Numbered from the stretch's first letter, positions 23,577 through 35,666 are shown. The stretch is 64,000 nt of DNA from Rhizophagus clarus (GCA_015698045.1 BLAL01000044.1:774501-838500), one strand, 5' to 3'. Notes: generated by a model not told the origin, from the sequence alone. Program-made: numbers and translations.

Positions 23577-24329
23577 ATGGACGATTGGAGGACACTTGCA
23601 ACATGTTTTGATGATTCATCTACTACAGAAAACAATCAATTTGTAGATGCAATACATATAACTTCACGAAAGGTTGACGTTTATGAGATTAATATTAGTA
23701 AGATCAGATCATTAAATGCTTCCATTGCTAGAATTTGAGCTCTCCATACTGGTGGTAATGAAGCTTCTAAGGCAGATTCTGACACTGCAAAGGGCCTTGA
23801 AGCCCAATTATTATTGTCCAAGGGTGCGCGGGTTATGCTTAGAGCCAATTTGTCTGTGAAAACGGGGCTGGTTAATGGCTCAATAGGAATGGTCGATGAT
23901 ATACTCTTCCAAGAAAACCAAGGTCCGCCTTCTCTTCTGATTGCTGTCCTTGTAGACTTCGATAATTATACTGGTCCTGCAATTATATCCACCAAAGGTA
24001 AAAAAATTGTCCCCATTATCCCAATTCGACGTTCCTGAAAAACTAAGATGTTTGCATGTTCACGTTTACAAATTCCTCTCACCCTTGCGTGGGCTATTAC
24101 TGTACATAAAAGCCAAGGGCTGATGCTACCAAAAGCTGATATAGATCTTGATAATAAGAAATATGCCACTGGTCTCTCATTTGTTGCAGTATCCTATATT
24201 AGCGCTCTGAAAAACATTCTTTTTAAGCCATTTTCATTTGAAAGGCTTCAACGAATCAGAACTTGTAAGAGATTGCAAGAAAGAAAGGAGGAAGAAAAAC
24301 GTTTAGATTCTATGATGTTTCATAATTGA
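23577..24329 (+). pseudogene. PIF1-like helicase, C-terminal fragment, two nonsense codons
   Basis: One continuous frame from ATG at 23577 to TGA at 24329 (251 codons) is broken by TGA at 23736-23738 and 24036-24038. It resembles the C-terminal half of PIF1/RRM3-family DNA helicases: LLLSKGARVMLRANLSVKTG followed by LVNGSIGMVDDI (the conserved KGA.VM...N...GLVNG block) and later LTLAWAITVHKSQGL (helicase motif VI region). The ATPase N-terminal half with the Walker motifs is missing. The ends of the coding text are otherwise well conserved, so inactivation is recent. Such helicases are multi-copy in these fungi, often as parts of Helitron-like elements; no Helitron ends were seen here. Confidence 0.85.
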
Positions 24330-24674
24330 TACCCGTTTTATTTTAAAATTTTTTTTGCGTCAATTGTATAAAATTCTCTGTGGGAAATTTTTTTATCGAT
24401 CATCACAGAAATAAATTGAAGTTTATATATCAAAAAATTTGTAACGTAACACTATGGATTTTAACTATACATTTTAAGTATACATTTTAAACATGATACG
24501 TTTTTAGTGCAACAATTTTTTTTTTAGTTATTGGTGATCATGTGATTAGTGCTTTGGACGTTCAACGGTTCCCGTTACCTAGTGTTATAGGAAATTAAGA
24601 TCTTTGTATTCTATTAAGAATATCGTGGCTTCGAAGATGTAAAATATGTTAATTATTCTTCTCATCATCGGTTA

Positions 24675-24953
24675 TTAATCATCATTTTTCAAAGAAAGGT
24701 CAATATGATCTTTCTTATCAATATTTGAATGACTATTAGTATAATTTCCCACATTAAGTTCCTGTTTTCTTACTTTTTTATATTTATTAATAAAGAGTAA
24801 GAAATAAACTACAGAAATGGGTATTGAAGAAACATAAGGAGATATAGGAAATGACACGGAAATGGCGTCATTTCCGGTGGATTTGCAACATTCTAAATTC
24901 ATGATTGCAGATCTGCTATAATATATATACTTCGAATGTGCACAAAAATTCAT
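24675..24953 (-). CDS. Possible small membrane protein, 92 aa, doubtful
   Basis: An uninterrupted frame from ATG 24953. The middle has one hydrophobic segment (about residues 40-56, SIPISVVYFLLFI) followed by a Lys-rich stretch (NKYKKVRKQE) and a polar acidic tail, a plausible single-pass topology. An alternative start is Met18. No family recognised and no neighbouring exon. It could be a chance frame. Confidence 0.25.
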   Translation of the reverse strand: MNFCAHSKYIYYSRSAIMNLECCKSTGNDAISVSFPISPYVSSIPISVVYFLLFINKYKKVRKQELNVGNYTNSHSNIDKKDHIDLSLKNDD

Positions 24954-24959
24954 TTCTTT

Positions 24960-25876
24960 TAGCCCACAAGTTAATTTTACAAAAACTCCCTTAAAATGGT
25001 TAAATCTGGAGTCAAGGCACGGATTTCTATAACTACAAATATAGGGTTCTTAAATAAAGTTTCTCTTCGGCCGGTCTTTTTGTGTCAATTAATGGTAAGA
25101 TCATCTTGTATCAATTATTCCAAAATTAGTATAAGAACAAAGGTGAATTCGCGAACTCACAACTTTAATTGACTGGATTTGGATTATTGACTTGATTTGC
25201 TTGGATTAGATTTGAATTGGATTGGATTATAATCTAATACGTATTCGCACGAAGATTGGATTATTGATTTGTGAGACACTTTTTGAACCAAAAAGTAAAG
25301 AGGAATAACAAAAAAAATAATTCATATACGTGAAATGATAAGCAGTGGAAGTGTAAGTAATTAAGCTAAGGTAAAGGTCCTACCATATTTGTTTCCTTTC
25401 TTTCCTATAATTATCGTCATCAGAATATTGTCTCAGATCACTTAATTAGTGGATATGAGAAATCCATTGAATCGATAATGAAATATAATTGGGCGTCGGT
25501 TATATTCAACCTATTGAGGATATGAATTCGTCCTATGGAGTTGAGAATATTTTTCTTAAAAGAAAATTATTGAAATCGTCATTTAAGACAAATCCGATCA
25601 ACATGTGTTACATTTAGTATTGTAATCCTCTATATAGATAATAAATACGCATTTTTCATTGCGCCCAAATAAATATTTTTATTTTACTATAGATTATTAC
25701 CAAATGTATTATCATTTCATGTAAATTATATGAATTTTTTTTTTTAAGCCTATTTGAATTACTATTTTTACATTATGAGGCTACATCAGGAGAAAAAAAA
25801 TTCTGTATATAATGACACTTCGACAGCCGCGCAAAAAAAAAGAAAAAAATGATCAAGGCCGATTTAATACTTCGAG
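24960..25876. other. Upstream region of the kinase-like gene
   Basis: AT-rich. Between 25180 and 25260 a run of 'ttggattgga/tttgaattgg' words forms a short degenerate repeat. No other feature was supported; a promoter could not be delimited. Confidence 0.4.
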
Positions 25877-27843
25877 ATGGTCTTAAATGAACGGACTCCA
25901 ACTTATGGAATTTGTACGAGTTGTAAAACGCAACGAAATTCGATATCATGGTGCGATTGCGAGATTGAATTTTTAAAAGAAAATTTTCCTAATTGGACCA
26001 GCGGAAGTTCTATAATAGACGAATTCATTAGGCATACTCAACTTACTGCGACAAAAAATATGGATTATCTTGAATGGATTAACTTTGATAAATTTGACTT
26101 GGTCAAAAATATTAATAAACGAGGTACTTTTAGCTCAATGTATTCTGCGATTTGGCTCGAAGGGCCTAGATGGAATTTGGACGAAGAGGCTGAGATATGG
26201 ACTCGTAGTGGCCCAATCAAAGTGATTCTAAAACGATTGGATAATTCTCAAAACATGAGCCAAGAATTTATAAATCAAGTAAGTTTTTTTTTATAATGTA
26301 CGAATAGTATTGTTTCGGCATTAAATTCACCGTCAATAAGTCCAATAATTATGGTACAACTGCGATGGTGTAACAATATAAATCTAAATATGGCGTACTG
26401 TACCATATCCAGGCATAATATAAAATACGTATAGTATCATCCAAGTACAACTTCCATCTGAAAGTACTAGAAGAATTTAATATATGAAAATTTTGAATGG
26501 TTTATAATAACCCTTAAACATGTCGACTTTATAAAGTTACGTACTACGAATTTGGTACGGGGTACTCTTAAAGAGGATATCTTGTGCAGTGCAGTACGGT
26601 ACTGATTTTTCAATTGCAAAGAACTTATAATAAAAATGTTCAGGCAGATGAATTGTAACAAATCGACAATTTATATTATTAATTTACAGTCAAACTTATT
26701 ATTGTTCAAACGATTATACTGTACGAATATATTTTTTAATATCGATCCATCATTGGATGTAACTTTTATTACCGCATTAGTCCTAAAGACTGAACTATAT
26801 TGGACTTATTGGATGGTTGAAGACCAATATTTTTATCATAAACTGAGCAATATATGAAAGTAATAGCGTTAAATTATATGTAGGGTTTTCCTATTTTGGA
26901 TAATTTCAGGCAATGAGTGCCTATCTATTTGTTGCCCATTTATATATTGTTCGGATCAACGTAAAATTACGTTTAATAATGTTAATTTATTTCTCATTTA
27001 TTAAAAAAAAAGTTATATAGATATTACAAATGCTTGCAAAGTGGAGCACTTGCAGATTGCTTTGGCATAACAAAAGATCCAACATCCAGTTACATGTTCG
27101 TCATGAGATATTACGAAAATGGGGACTTGTACTCATATCTTGAAGAATCTATGGAAGTTCTTTGCTGGAGAGATATCGTAGATATATTATGGTCAGTATC
27201 ATCGGGACTTGAAATTATTCATGAACACGATTTAGTTCATGGCCATTTACATGGAGGAAATATATTAATTGAAAGTGAAACGAATTCAATTGATGCTAAA
27301 ATTACGGATACCGGATTACATGGTCCCGTTGATAAACAAACCTCATCTCAACAAATTTTTGGCGTAATACCATTCGTTGCTCCAGAAGTTCTTGAAGGAA
27401 ATGCAATAACCAAAGAATCTGATATTTACAGTTTTGGAATGATCATGTGGATGTTATCAGCCGGTGTACGTCCATATAATGACAAACCTCATGACAAACA
27501 ACTCATTCAAGAGATCTGCGCAGGATTAAGACCAAATGTTATTGATGGAACTCCACCCGTTTTTTCTAGATTAATGTTACAATGTTTAGATGCCAATCCA
27601 TCCAATAGACCAACAGCATCCCAGATATGTGAGTTTTTAGGAAATTGGGTTATAGCAATTTGTGATAGCACTGATACATCTGAGTTATCAAATCAATTCG
27701 ATACTGCTGAAGAAATTAAATTCACAAATTTAGAAAAATTTGTTCATAATAATAACGTACCATCTCATGAAAAAGCCATTTATACCAGTCGTCCATTAGA
27801 TCCTATTAAAATGGAATCTTTTGAATCTGAAAAAAATTATTAA
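25877..27843 (+). CDS. Kinase-like protein with HRD Asp replaced (probable pseudokinase), 2 exons
   Basis: Exons 25877-26278 and 27013-27843 give 410 aa with frame kept across a GTAAGT donor and an AAG acceptor. Residues 13-28 hold a Cys motif (CTSC then CDC), followed by NFPNWTSGSSIIDEF, the layout of the kinase family expanded in Rhizophagus. The kinase fold runs from about 70 to 340: a glycine loop lacking most glycines (INKRGTFSSMY), the ATP-binding Lys in VILK (119), HGHLHGGN at 210-217 where HRDxxxxN is expected so the catalytic Asp is His, DTG (233-235) for DFG, and intact VAPEV, DIYSFGMIMW and NRPT segments. The C-terminal 60 residues are polar. Loss of the HRD Asp predicts little or no phosphotransfer; signalling or scaffold use is inference. 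The 734-bp intron is far longer than others here. Confidence 0.85.
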
Positions 27844-28375
27844 GAAACGAGCAATTATGTCTTATATATAGCTGAATTTCAATAAGTTTAGTATATAATA
27901 TAGAACCTTATTTTAGCTATTGCTAGTTTTCTTTATAAATTTGCGTTTTTTTTAATTAGGTTTTAGATTTTACTTCATTAACATTATGTATAATAATTAA
28001 GACAATTTCTAAATGTTAAGGCCTCCAATAAGAGAATTAAGAAGAAAATTCTAATTTCACAAATAAGATCTCATGAAATAAGTATTTATTCAAGTTATAA
28101 AATAATAGATGATGAGATTTTAGTCTGAATTAAGCTATTACAGATTAAAAGAGTACACTTTTATTAAGAATATTTTGTTTGCTAAAGTTTTTATTTTATG
28201 AAAATATAAGATTATGTTTTAAAAATTAAAATTTTATATAAAATCCCAATTTTTTCTTTTTACCTAGTAAGAAATGAAAAAAAAAAAATCATTCAGTCGA
28301 CGGACAATATACATGAACAAAATAAGGTATTCTTGAGATAACAGAAAAGAAGATTTGATGTAGTAATTTATGATA
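27844..28375. other. AT-rich intergenic stretch, nothing identified
   Basis: 3' flank of the kinase-like gene. An AATAAA-type motif was not clearly seen; no other feature. Confidence 0.4.
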
Positions 28376-28381
28376 CGTATA

Positions 28382-28589
28382 GCGCTGCCTACAGTACCAG
28401 GGTATTATTTAAATAGTACCCTGTAAGGAAGGAGATACTAATTATTTTGCCAGAATTATCGTTTATATGTTAATTTTGACTTTAAGTACTTGACTCTGGG
28501 AGTATTATTCAAAAATTTCAGCATTTATTTTTGAATAGTACCCTGGTACTATTTGGGGGTACTTTATCAAGAGATACTGTAGGCAGCGC
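28382..28589. mobile_element. Small TA-type MITE, 208 bp
   Basis: The termini GCGCTGCCTACAGTA are perfect inverted repeats, each flanked by TATA (28378-28381 and 28590-28593). Inside are several AGTACCCTGG/CCAGGGTA words in both orientations. No coding capacity. Termini and target choice fit a Tc1/mariner-type non-autonomous element. Confidence 0.85.
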
Positions 28590-28964
28590 TATACGGCAAT
28601 GCATTCAAAATGAAATTCTCTACCAAATATCTTTTATGGTATAATTTTTTGAGATTATTATTCTTCATATTAATTAAATACTGTATTTTATAACAATTCC
28701 ATCGCTTATCTAGAATTATTGCTATGTTGAAATCTTTTATTAAAGGATAGCTTGAATGAACAGTTTCGGTAGTAAAGACACTTCTGTATTTATTTCATAA
28801 CGTTGCTATTGTACTTTATCTGTTATTATTAATGGCTCTTACCAAAAGGGTCGCAGTCAAAATATTCTCTTTTGTTAGAATAATAAAGTCGCACCAATCC
28901 ATTTGTCCAATTCTTCGTTTAACATACTCTCCTCTTTTTTGAATCATATATATAAAATATAATT

Positions 28965-29068
28965 TAGGCAGGAATTATAATCTTGGCCGGAATTATCATC
29001 CAAAATTTTTGCTCACTCATTTGATCAAAATTTTGGCCAAAATTAACGATAATTCTGGCCATAATGTA
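28965..29068. repeat. Short imperfect hairpin element
   Basis: 'ggccggaattatcatcc' on the left pairs with 'gataattctggcc' on the right, with 'aaaatttt' segments pairing within. About 100 bp, without coding content; probably a MITE remnant. Confidence 0.45.
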
Positions 29069-29660
29069 TTTTTATTTTATTATCAACAAAGAATTGGCTT
29101 GAGTTGGCCTAACACTTTTTAATTTTAATTTTATTTTTACAGGTGGGTACCACAGATACAGTTATACATAAATAAAAAGTACTTTGTACGTCAAAATATG
29201 TATAAAAAGACTACTGTAAAAACTCTCGCCATGAGAGGACCCAGGAGAGGTGCAAAAGATGTCGTAATGACACTACAGAAAATGGCACACGGTTTGTAGA
29301 AATAAAAACGGAATTAGAATTAAGATAAGAATTAAACGTGTAAGAAGATAAAAAAAAAAAGAAGAAAAAGAAAAATTATCTATAAATGAAGTATCTGAGA
29401 ACACTATAGTTTCACAATGATAATACCAAGATCCTGAATGTAAAAAATATTACTAGAAGCCCAAATCAAATATTGAGCGTAATTAATAGATGAGCGTGAA
29501 TAATATCTAGGTTTGATAGGAGGTCCGAAAGAGACATTACGATAGATAGTAGTAGATCTTGAACTGGTGGTGCGACGTCTCGTGGCGTCTTATGTCTTAT
29601 GTAGCAGCAGTGTGGTCCGGAGTATCTCTGTCACGTGACTTAGTTTTACGTTGATTTTTT

Positions 29661-30119
29661 TTACGGTAATTCTTTTTTTGATCGTGAGGTGATATTCAGT
29701 TGAGAACGTTCCCAGGATTTGAGATTATGAGCGTGAATATTCCATATTTCACATTTAAAATCAGAAAATAAGGAATTCAAAAATTTCAACAATAAAGATT
29801 TTCGCAATTTAAATGAAGATATAAATACACGAAATAAATTAATAACTAATTCTTTAGGGACAAAATTGTGAAAAAAAAGATAAACAGGATGTATTGGTGA
29901 TAAATCTGTGTGCGTTTCTAGATATTGTTGTAATTTAAATAATTCACTGTTGTTAACGTATCGAGGTATATTGTCTGATAGTGGACCAGTTATGTGTGTA
30001 GTGAGAATATCTATTAAGAGTAAACGATGTTTGTCCAAAATCCAAAATGGATACACAAATGTTTTTATGGCCGCTACAGAGGCCAAAATAGTTGGCCTAA
30101 TACTCATCGAAATATGCAA
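29661..30119 (-). pseudogene. Possible C-terminal fragment of a non-LTR retrotransposon protein
   Basis: A 152-codon open frame on the minus strand. It reads, in part, SPIHPVYLFFHNFVPKELV, FISSFKLRKSLLLKFLNSLF and IWNIHAHNLKSWERSQLN, a pattern I associate with the C-terminal end of LINE-like polyproteins in these fungi. There is no reverse transcriptase motif in the window, and the downstream minus frame (29570-29640) has stops. The assignment is from memory of the family style and is uncertain; a host gene fragment is possible. Confidence 0.35.
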
Positions 30120-30124
30120 TAAAT

Positions 30125-32875
30125 GTATCCTATCAGTAGTCTATTGCACGTGAACAAGATACGATGTGATTGGCTTAGACAAACCCTGTGCTACCCACGT
30201 GACTGAAATACGTCATATCCTCGGTATTTATTTTGACCTATTCTTCCAAATCAAAAACTCGGTTTGACTCGATCTTATGATTTAAGATGTCCTTGTAAAT
30301 GTCATAAACAGAAATAAATCAGTATTTCAATCAGTATTTCAGTTTTTTAATTCATACTGGTAAAGATTTTGAGTTCGCTTTTGATTATGGACGATAAAAA
30401 TAAATATATAATGGTTATAGTAAATCTATATTTAAATGGATTGTTTGTATTTAATAAGTGATATTATTTTTACACTATGATAATGACTCAACTCAAATAG
30501 ATTCACATATTTTTTGTAATGAGCAATTAATAAAAGAACCGAATGAAATAAGAATTTAAAACACTGTTCATACAATTACAAAAATAGTTTAAACATACTA
30601 ACGAATAGTTCATTATGGTTTGCAAGTTGCATGATCAATAGTAATGCTGATTATGTAAAAGATTTATTAGATACAATATTAGAAAAATTCATCCTTTTGT
30701 GACAGGTTATACAGCAGAAAAACAAACACGATTTTACCAGGTACAAAAGCAACAACAGATGATTTTTAATTGAACTTGCCTTAAAAGTACATTATACTTT
30801 TAAAATTTAGTACTGCTCAAAATTAAAATGGAAACAGTAATAAAAAAAAAATTTAAGATTTGTTCGAACACAACGTTCGAACGTAATATTATTAATTTAT
30901 CATCATATTCCAAATTTGGAATTTAGAAAAAAGCGAAGGTCATAAGATCATTTCATTATAGCATTTGTATTTCCTTTTCTAGTAATCCTAATGACTCGGG
31001 TTTAATATTGCGGTCTGCTTCAGAATAATATTATGGTAAATTGGCTAATTATGTAATATATAAAAGAGAAAGAAGTTTTAGAAAATGATTGCATTCTCGT
31101 ATTACTTTAATGTGTGTTCGTATATCACCTGTTAAACTTACGAAGATTTTGATATTACAGTTTCTTAAATAGTTAATTCAAAGGATGTGTTATTTTTGGT
31201 TGCTTTATTGTTTTTATTTACCTTAAATGAAGATTGTTGGTTGTACTATTCTCTTTCTTTAGGAAGACTTATAGACATTCTACTAGACTTTTTAAACAAG
31301 AGTCAGCCAATTAGGAAATAGAAGAGAATAAATAAATAAATTGATCTTTCTTTTGAAATAAATTACCATAAAGATTTTTATTAATGCATGATTTTAAATC
31401 AATGAGTCGAAAGAACAATTATATAGTAGGTATAATGTGAAATAAGTTTTATTCAAATCTTATATGTACTGTACTATACTTCGAAGCTTGTTTACGATAT
31501 TTTTATCCTCGGATCTCGCCGAGTAAGCTTAATTTTTTAATAAATACTGCAATTTTTTTTCTGCAACCTTTTTTTTTCACGTAAAAATTTTGAAAAATTA
31601 TGATCCAATAAAAACTTTTTTTTTTTATTACATACAATTATGCAAATTATTATTTTACGCAGCAAAGTTTGATATTTACAACGTTTATTAAGTTAAATGT
31701 CACTTAGAACTGGCGTATATTAAATCAAAATTTGCAACTAATGAAATGATGTGGAATTATTTCGGTTTATCCGTTGATCCTCGTTGCTAATTGTGTCCTT
31801 CTACAACTTTTTCAATGTTAATAATATTGGAGACTTGATTAAATAAAAGATTTTCGCCTTTTTCCCCTCGTTGAAAACCTATTTATGAATAGGTATAAAT
31901 ATTGGTATAAGTAATGAGACATCCACCAAAAGACGTTTTGATGAGAATAACCGTCGATATTAGTACAGTACATGTTAACCTGCAGAAGATAATTGCCTAC
32001 TATCAAATTTACAATGTTGACGGATGATTTTTTATTGCCTACCATTACGTAAATATTTTAAGTGTATATTGAAATTTTAATTGCTGATAGAATTAATTGG
32101 TCGTCCCGAAACAGCACTCAGAAAAGTTGGGTTGCATTTAGAGTGTTAGGATTCAATCAAATTCAATCAGTTTAAATTCTTTAATTATACATTTCTCTTC
32201 ATAAGTAGGTTTTGGACGAGGAAGTGAATGGTGTAAATTTTTTGTTTATTAAATTTTCAATAAAATTAATCTTGACAAAGTTGTTGGGGAACATAATTAA
32301 TAACAAGAGGTCTGACGAGTAATAAATGAAAAAAAAATTTCATATCACTTTCTCTAATTACAAAAACTTTACGGGAAAAAAATTGTAGTATATCATTTGA
32401 TTCATAATATCATTTTATTAAGCGTCAAATTATAACCAATAAGATCGGGAATAACAAATACGTTAGAATTAATATTTTTATAATAAATATATTTTTCATA
32501 GTGATAAAAAAAGTAAAAATAAATAAATAAAATAAAAATAATAATAATCCAATAACTTTTATTGAAAATGTCTCGCGTGTCAATTTCTATTATGATTAAT
32601 CTTATTTATGGTTTTTCTTTAGATCGCGTTATTATAGTAAAATCCTTTTAGAAGTTAATTAATGAACAGGTATTTTGCCGATGAACAAGTGTTTGGCTAC
32701 CGCAGTACCGTTGACTTAACATTATTTGCAATGCTATGCACGGTGACTCAAACTAACAATTTAATTGTTTAATAAACTTCGATATATTTGAATTTGAAAG
32801 CGTTATACAAATGCATTAGTCCATTCCGCAAAATGCACAGTAAACTTAGTTCCGACAAATGTCTTTGATGCCATA
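30125..32875. other. AT-rich intergenic stretch; decayed coding-like text at 30600-30800
   Basis: Around 30610-30745 the plus strand reads short coding-like pieces (SCMINSNADYVKDLLDTILE, then in another frame VTGYTAEKQTRFYQVQKQQQ) separated by stops or frame changes, suggesting a dead gene fragment of unknown family. The rest holds nothing that could be supported. Confidence 0.3.
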
Positions 32876-32879
32876 TAAA

Positions 32880-33028
32880 ATGGCGTAGTTATTTCGTGTA
32901 GTTATCCGAAAACGGAGCCGCATTCCTGGTTGCCGACTCGGTTTAATGACTTTAATCGCAGTAAACACCCTGGAATTCAATACGATCTACCACGTTTCGG
33001 CTGATTATTTTTCGGCTAACTACACCAT
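32880..33028 (-). mobile_element. TA-type MITE, copy 2 (intact length, 149 bp)
   Basis: Inverted copy of the MITE at 21621-22446. The right end GGCTAACTACACCAT followed by TA matches the other copy's terminus exactly; the left end is ATGGCGTAGTT. Internal words CCCTGGAATTC and CAGTAAA match in inverse. It shows the uninterrupted structure that defines the solo LTR insertion in copy 1. Confidence 0.8.
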
Positions 33029-33264
33029 TATAATTTTCAGGTTTTATATGTTAATATATAACAAAATGTGTTTGCTTTTTATTTATTAGTTTAGACCTTT
33101 TTTTGTAAGCATTCTAGAGTATTTCAAAATGCAAAGTAAATATATCATTTCAAATAATAATGATCAACTAATATTGTTCTATTTTAAACGATAAAAAATA
33201 AAACCAAAATAAATAGATAAATATTTCTATATTACTTACAAACTTATAAATTACATTATTATTT

Positions 33265-33475
33265 TGTCTGTAAAACGATTGTCGGTAAAATGCACCTGTA
33301 GGTAAAATGTACCTGTCGGTAAAATGTCCCTGTTGGTAAAAGTGAGTGTCGGTAAAATGATTATCGGTAGTAATGTGAACGGGTCCCATAAATATCATAT
33401 AATATTTTGTCGGTAAAACGATTGTCGGTAAAATGATTGTTGGTGGAATGATTGTCCGGTAAAATATGCCTGTCG
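33265..33475. repeat. 17-bp minisatellite with GTCGGTAAAATG core
   Basis: Two blocks (33265-33384 and 33407-33475) of GGTAAAATG units spaced about 17 bp, with variable three to five bases between (CACCT, TACCT, TCCCT, ATTAT). They are separated by 'gaacgggtcccataaatatc'. The variant spacer and lack of identical repeats exclude a CRISPR. Related words occur at 22620-22660. Confidence 0.85.
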
Positions 33476-33479
33476 TTTA

Positions 33480-35139
33480 TTATTATTATTTTTCTTTTTT
33501 AATTAGCAATATTATGATTATAAAATAGTAAAGATAATACATAACTTTGTTGCTGGACGGTTTTATTAATTTCGGGACAATGAACAACTATCGGGATGAT
33601 GAATTTGGAAGTATCAAAATTTTTTGCATTGTGAAATTTTGGAGAGAATTTCCGAGATTACAAATATCGGGATTGTCTTCGGATTTTGTCACTTTTGGTC
33701 CCAACGGTACACCGTAAAATCCATAATATTAATGATAAGCTGATCCAAATATTATCACGAACTAACATATGATCAATTACCCCTGATCATCGGCGGTCGT
33801 CCTAATAAATAAAGGATATAAAACTGTTTGATCGAAATCCATTTTTAAAGCTATTACACGTGTTTTATTAAAAATAAAGTTGGTGCATGAAATCAATTAT
33901 TAATTTTTTTTTTATCGTCTTTTTTTTTTATTTTTTAACTTCTTTTATAATTATTATTATGAAGCAAGTTATGTACAAACGCGGATATACCAATATCTAA
34001 TTTGTCTGAATCCATATGAAATCTTTGAAAGATATCGTTATATCAAAATTACCGTTGAACAAAGGAAAGTTGTCTACAATATTATTAATTTTATTACTAT
34101 GAAATAATTCATTCATGATAATTACCGTACACAAGCCTCCCCAGAAATAGTACCGACAACTCACAAAGTACACATGGGTACGATTCAATTTAAAAAAATT
34201 GAATATTTGAATAAGATCCTGGGGATTATATGCAGTAGCCAATGGTATATCGATATTTATATAGTGGGAAGTAAAATTTTATCGTTATATCGAAACTTTC
34301 CATTGACACTCCAATCTATATAGGAAGAAACATTTATCCAGTTCTATTAGGTACGACCGCCATTATCATTGTTTTATGTTAACATATGTATGTATAGATT
34401 TTACGCGATTGATGTACTTCAAAATTAAAAATAATGTTTCAGTTACTTGAAATAAAATATTTAATTTGATCCTATATTTAGCAAATAATTTTCTATCAAT
34501 TTTACTTTTTTGAAATTAATGCATACGATAACAAATCTCGCTTAAATCACCAGTCAAATTCAAGTAATATTTATTAATTATTATCCGGCTCCTTTCATCC
34601 CTCATTTTTCACAATGAATTTCCATCTTAAGCTCCTGTTTATTAATATTATATTCTCATGATTATTTTTTTTTAAAGAAAGTTAGATTGTAAATTATGTT
34701 AGATTTGATGATCAGGAAGTTAATTAATCCGTGATAATAATATTCATTCAAGGAATAATTAATAAAGTGGGATCATAACTTACATAAAAATTTCTCACGG
34801 ATCTGAAATAAGGAAGGTCGATCGTTTTTACACGTTATTTAATACTTCAGCGTTAGTCTTACTATGCTTGGATTTTTTAGGGGGAAGGAAGAAGAGGAGT
34901 TATGCTTTGAGGGACATAATGAGATGAACTCGTGAACTTAAACTTTCTAGGAATTATATTAATTTCTTGAAGCTTCTTTAATATTCCATCATATTAATTG
35001 CTTGGAGCTTCTTTAATATTCCATCATTTACATTATTCCGATGCAGCATCAGATGGAATATTGGAATATTCTGCCCAAGTTATCATCAGTTAGTTTAACA
35101 GTACTTAACACACGCTAATTTAGCAATAAGTTGATGATG

Positions 35140-35140
<1 letters not shown>
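33480..35140. other. AT-rich intergenic stretch with scattered repeat words
   Basis: 33570-33720 continues the TCGGGATTTTG-type repeat text seen at 22725-22800. At 34945-35075 a unit 'cttctttaatattccatcat' occurs twice in tandem beside TTCTTGAAGCTTC and GGAATATTC. No gene supported. Confidence 0.4.

Positions 35141-35142
<2 letters not shown>

Positions 35143-35179
<37 letters not shown>
35143..35179. repeat. (TA)n microsatellite
   Basis: An uninterrupted TA run of about 18 repeats. Confidence 0.95.
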
Positions 35180-35181
<2 letters not shown>

Positions 35182-35660
35182 AAAGTTTATATTAATGATA
35201 AGGAAAACATATCTGATATACAATCTTTTCATTTGAGGAGGTCATGGACGGGGGGCTTGATAAAAATTAGAAATTCGATATACGAATGAACAGTTTATCG
35301 AGACTGGTGATACAATCATTCAATGTTTAAATTTTTTCAACGTTAACTAAATTTATTAATTCTTTAGAACAGTGTAACAACCTTCTAACTTTACAATATT
35401 TGTATACCGTATTATGGAATATACACGAAACACTTGTTGACAAAAGTATATATTATATCTATTACGAAAATGAAATCATACTTATTATTATAAATCAATA
35501 TACAAACTAACAACAAATAAAATTAAATACATTAAAATTAAGTACAAAAAAATAATTTACAAAAGTTAAAAAAAATTTATATACAGTATATATATTTTTT
35601 TTTAACTATTAAGAAATTTTTAACTATTAAAAAATTATTGACAACTATATTACAATGACT
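35180..35660. other. AT-rich 3' flank of the methyltransferase gene
   Basis: No supported feature besides the gene's 3' end. Confidence 0.4.
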
Positions 35661-35666
35661 GTATCA

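Noticed and set aside
23966..24169. Minus frame opposite the helicase fragment
   Set aside because: Antisense shadow of helicase-like coding text.
27018..27020. TAG as the kinase intron acceptor
   Set aside because: Using it breaks the reading frame; AAG at 27010-27012 keeps frame and gives residues expected for the family.
29908..30153. 81-codon plus frame
   Set aside because: Antisense to the longer minus frame with retroelement-like text.
33168..33398. 76-codon minus frame with repeated HFTD/YRQ text
   Set aside because: Reflects the 17-bp minisatellite; no start context or conserved family.
33265..33475. Possible CRISPR array
   Set aside because: Repeats are short, diverged and spaced by 3-5 variable bases, not 30-40 bp spacers; the host is a eukaryote.
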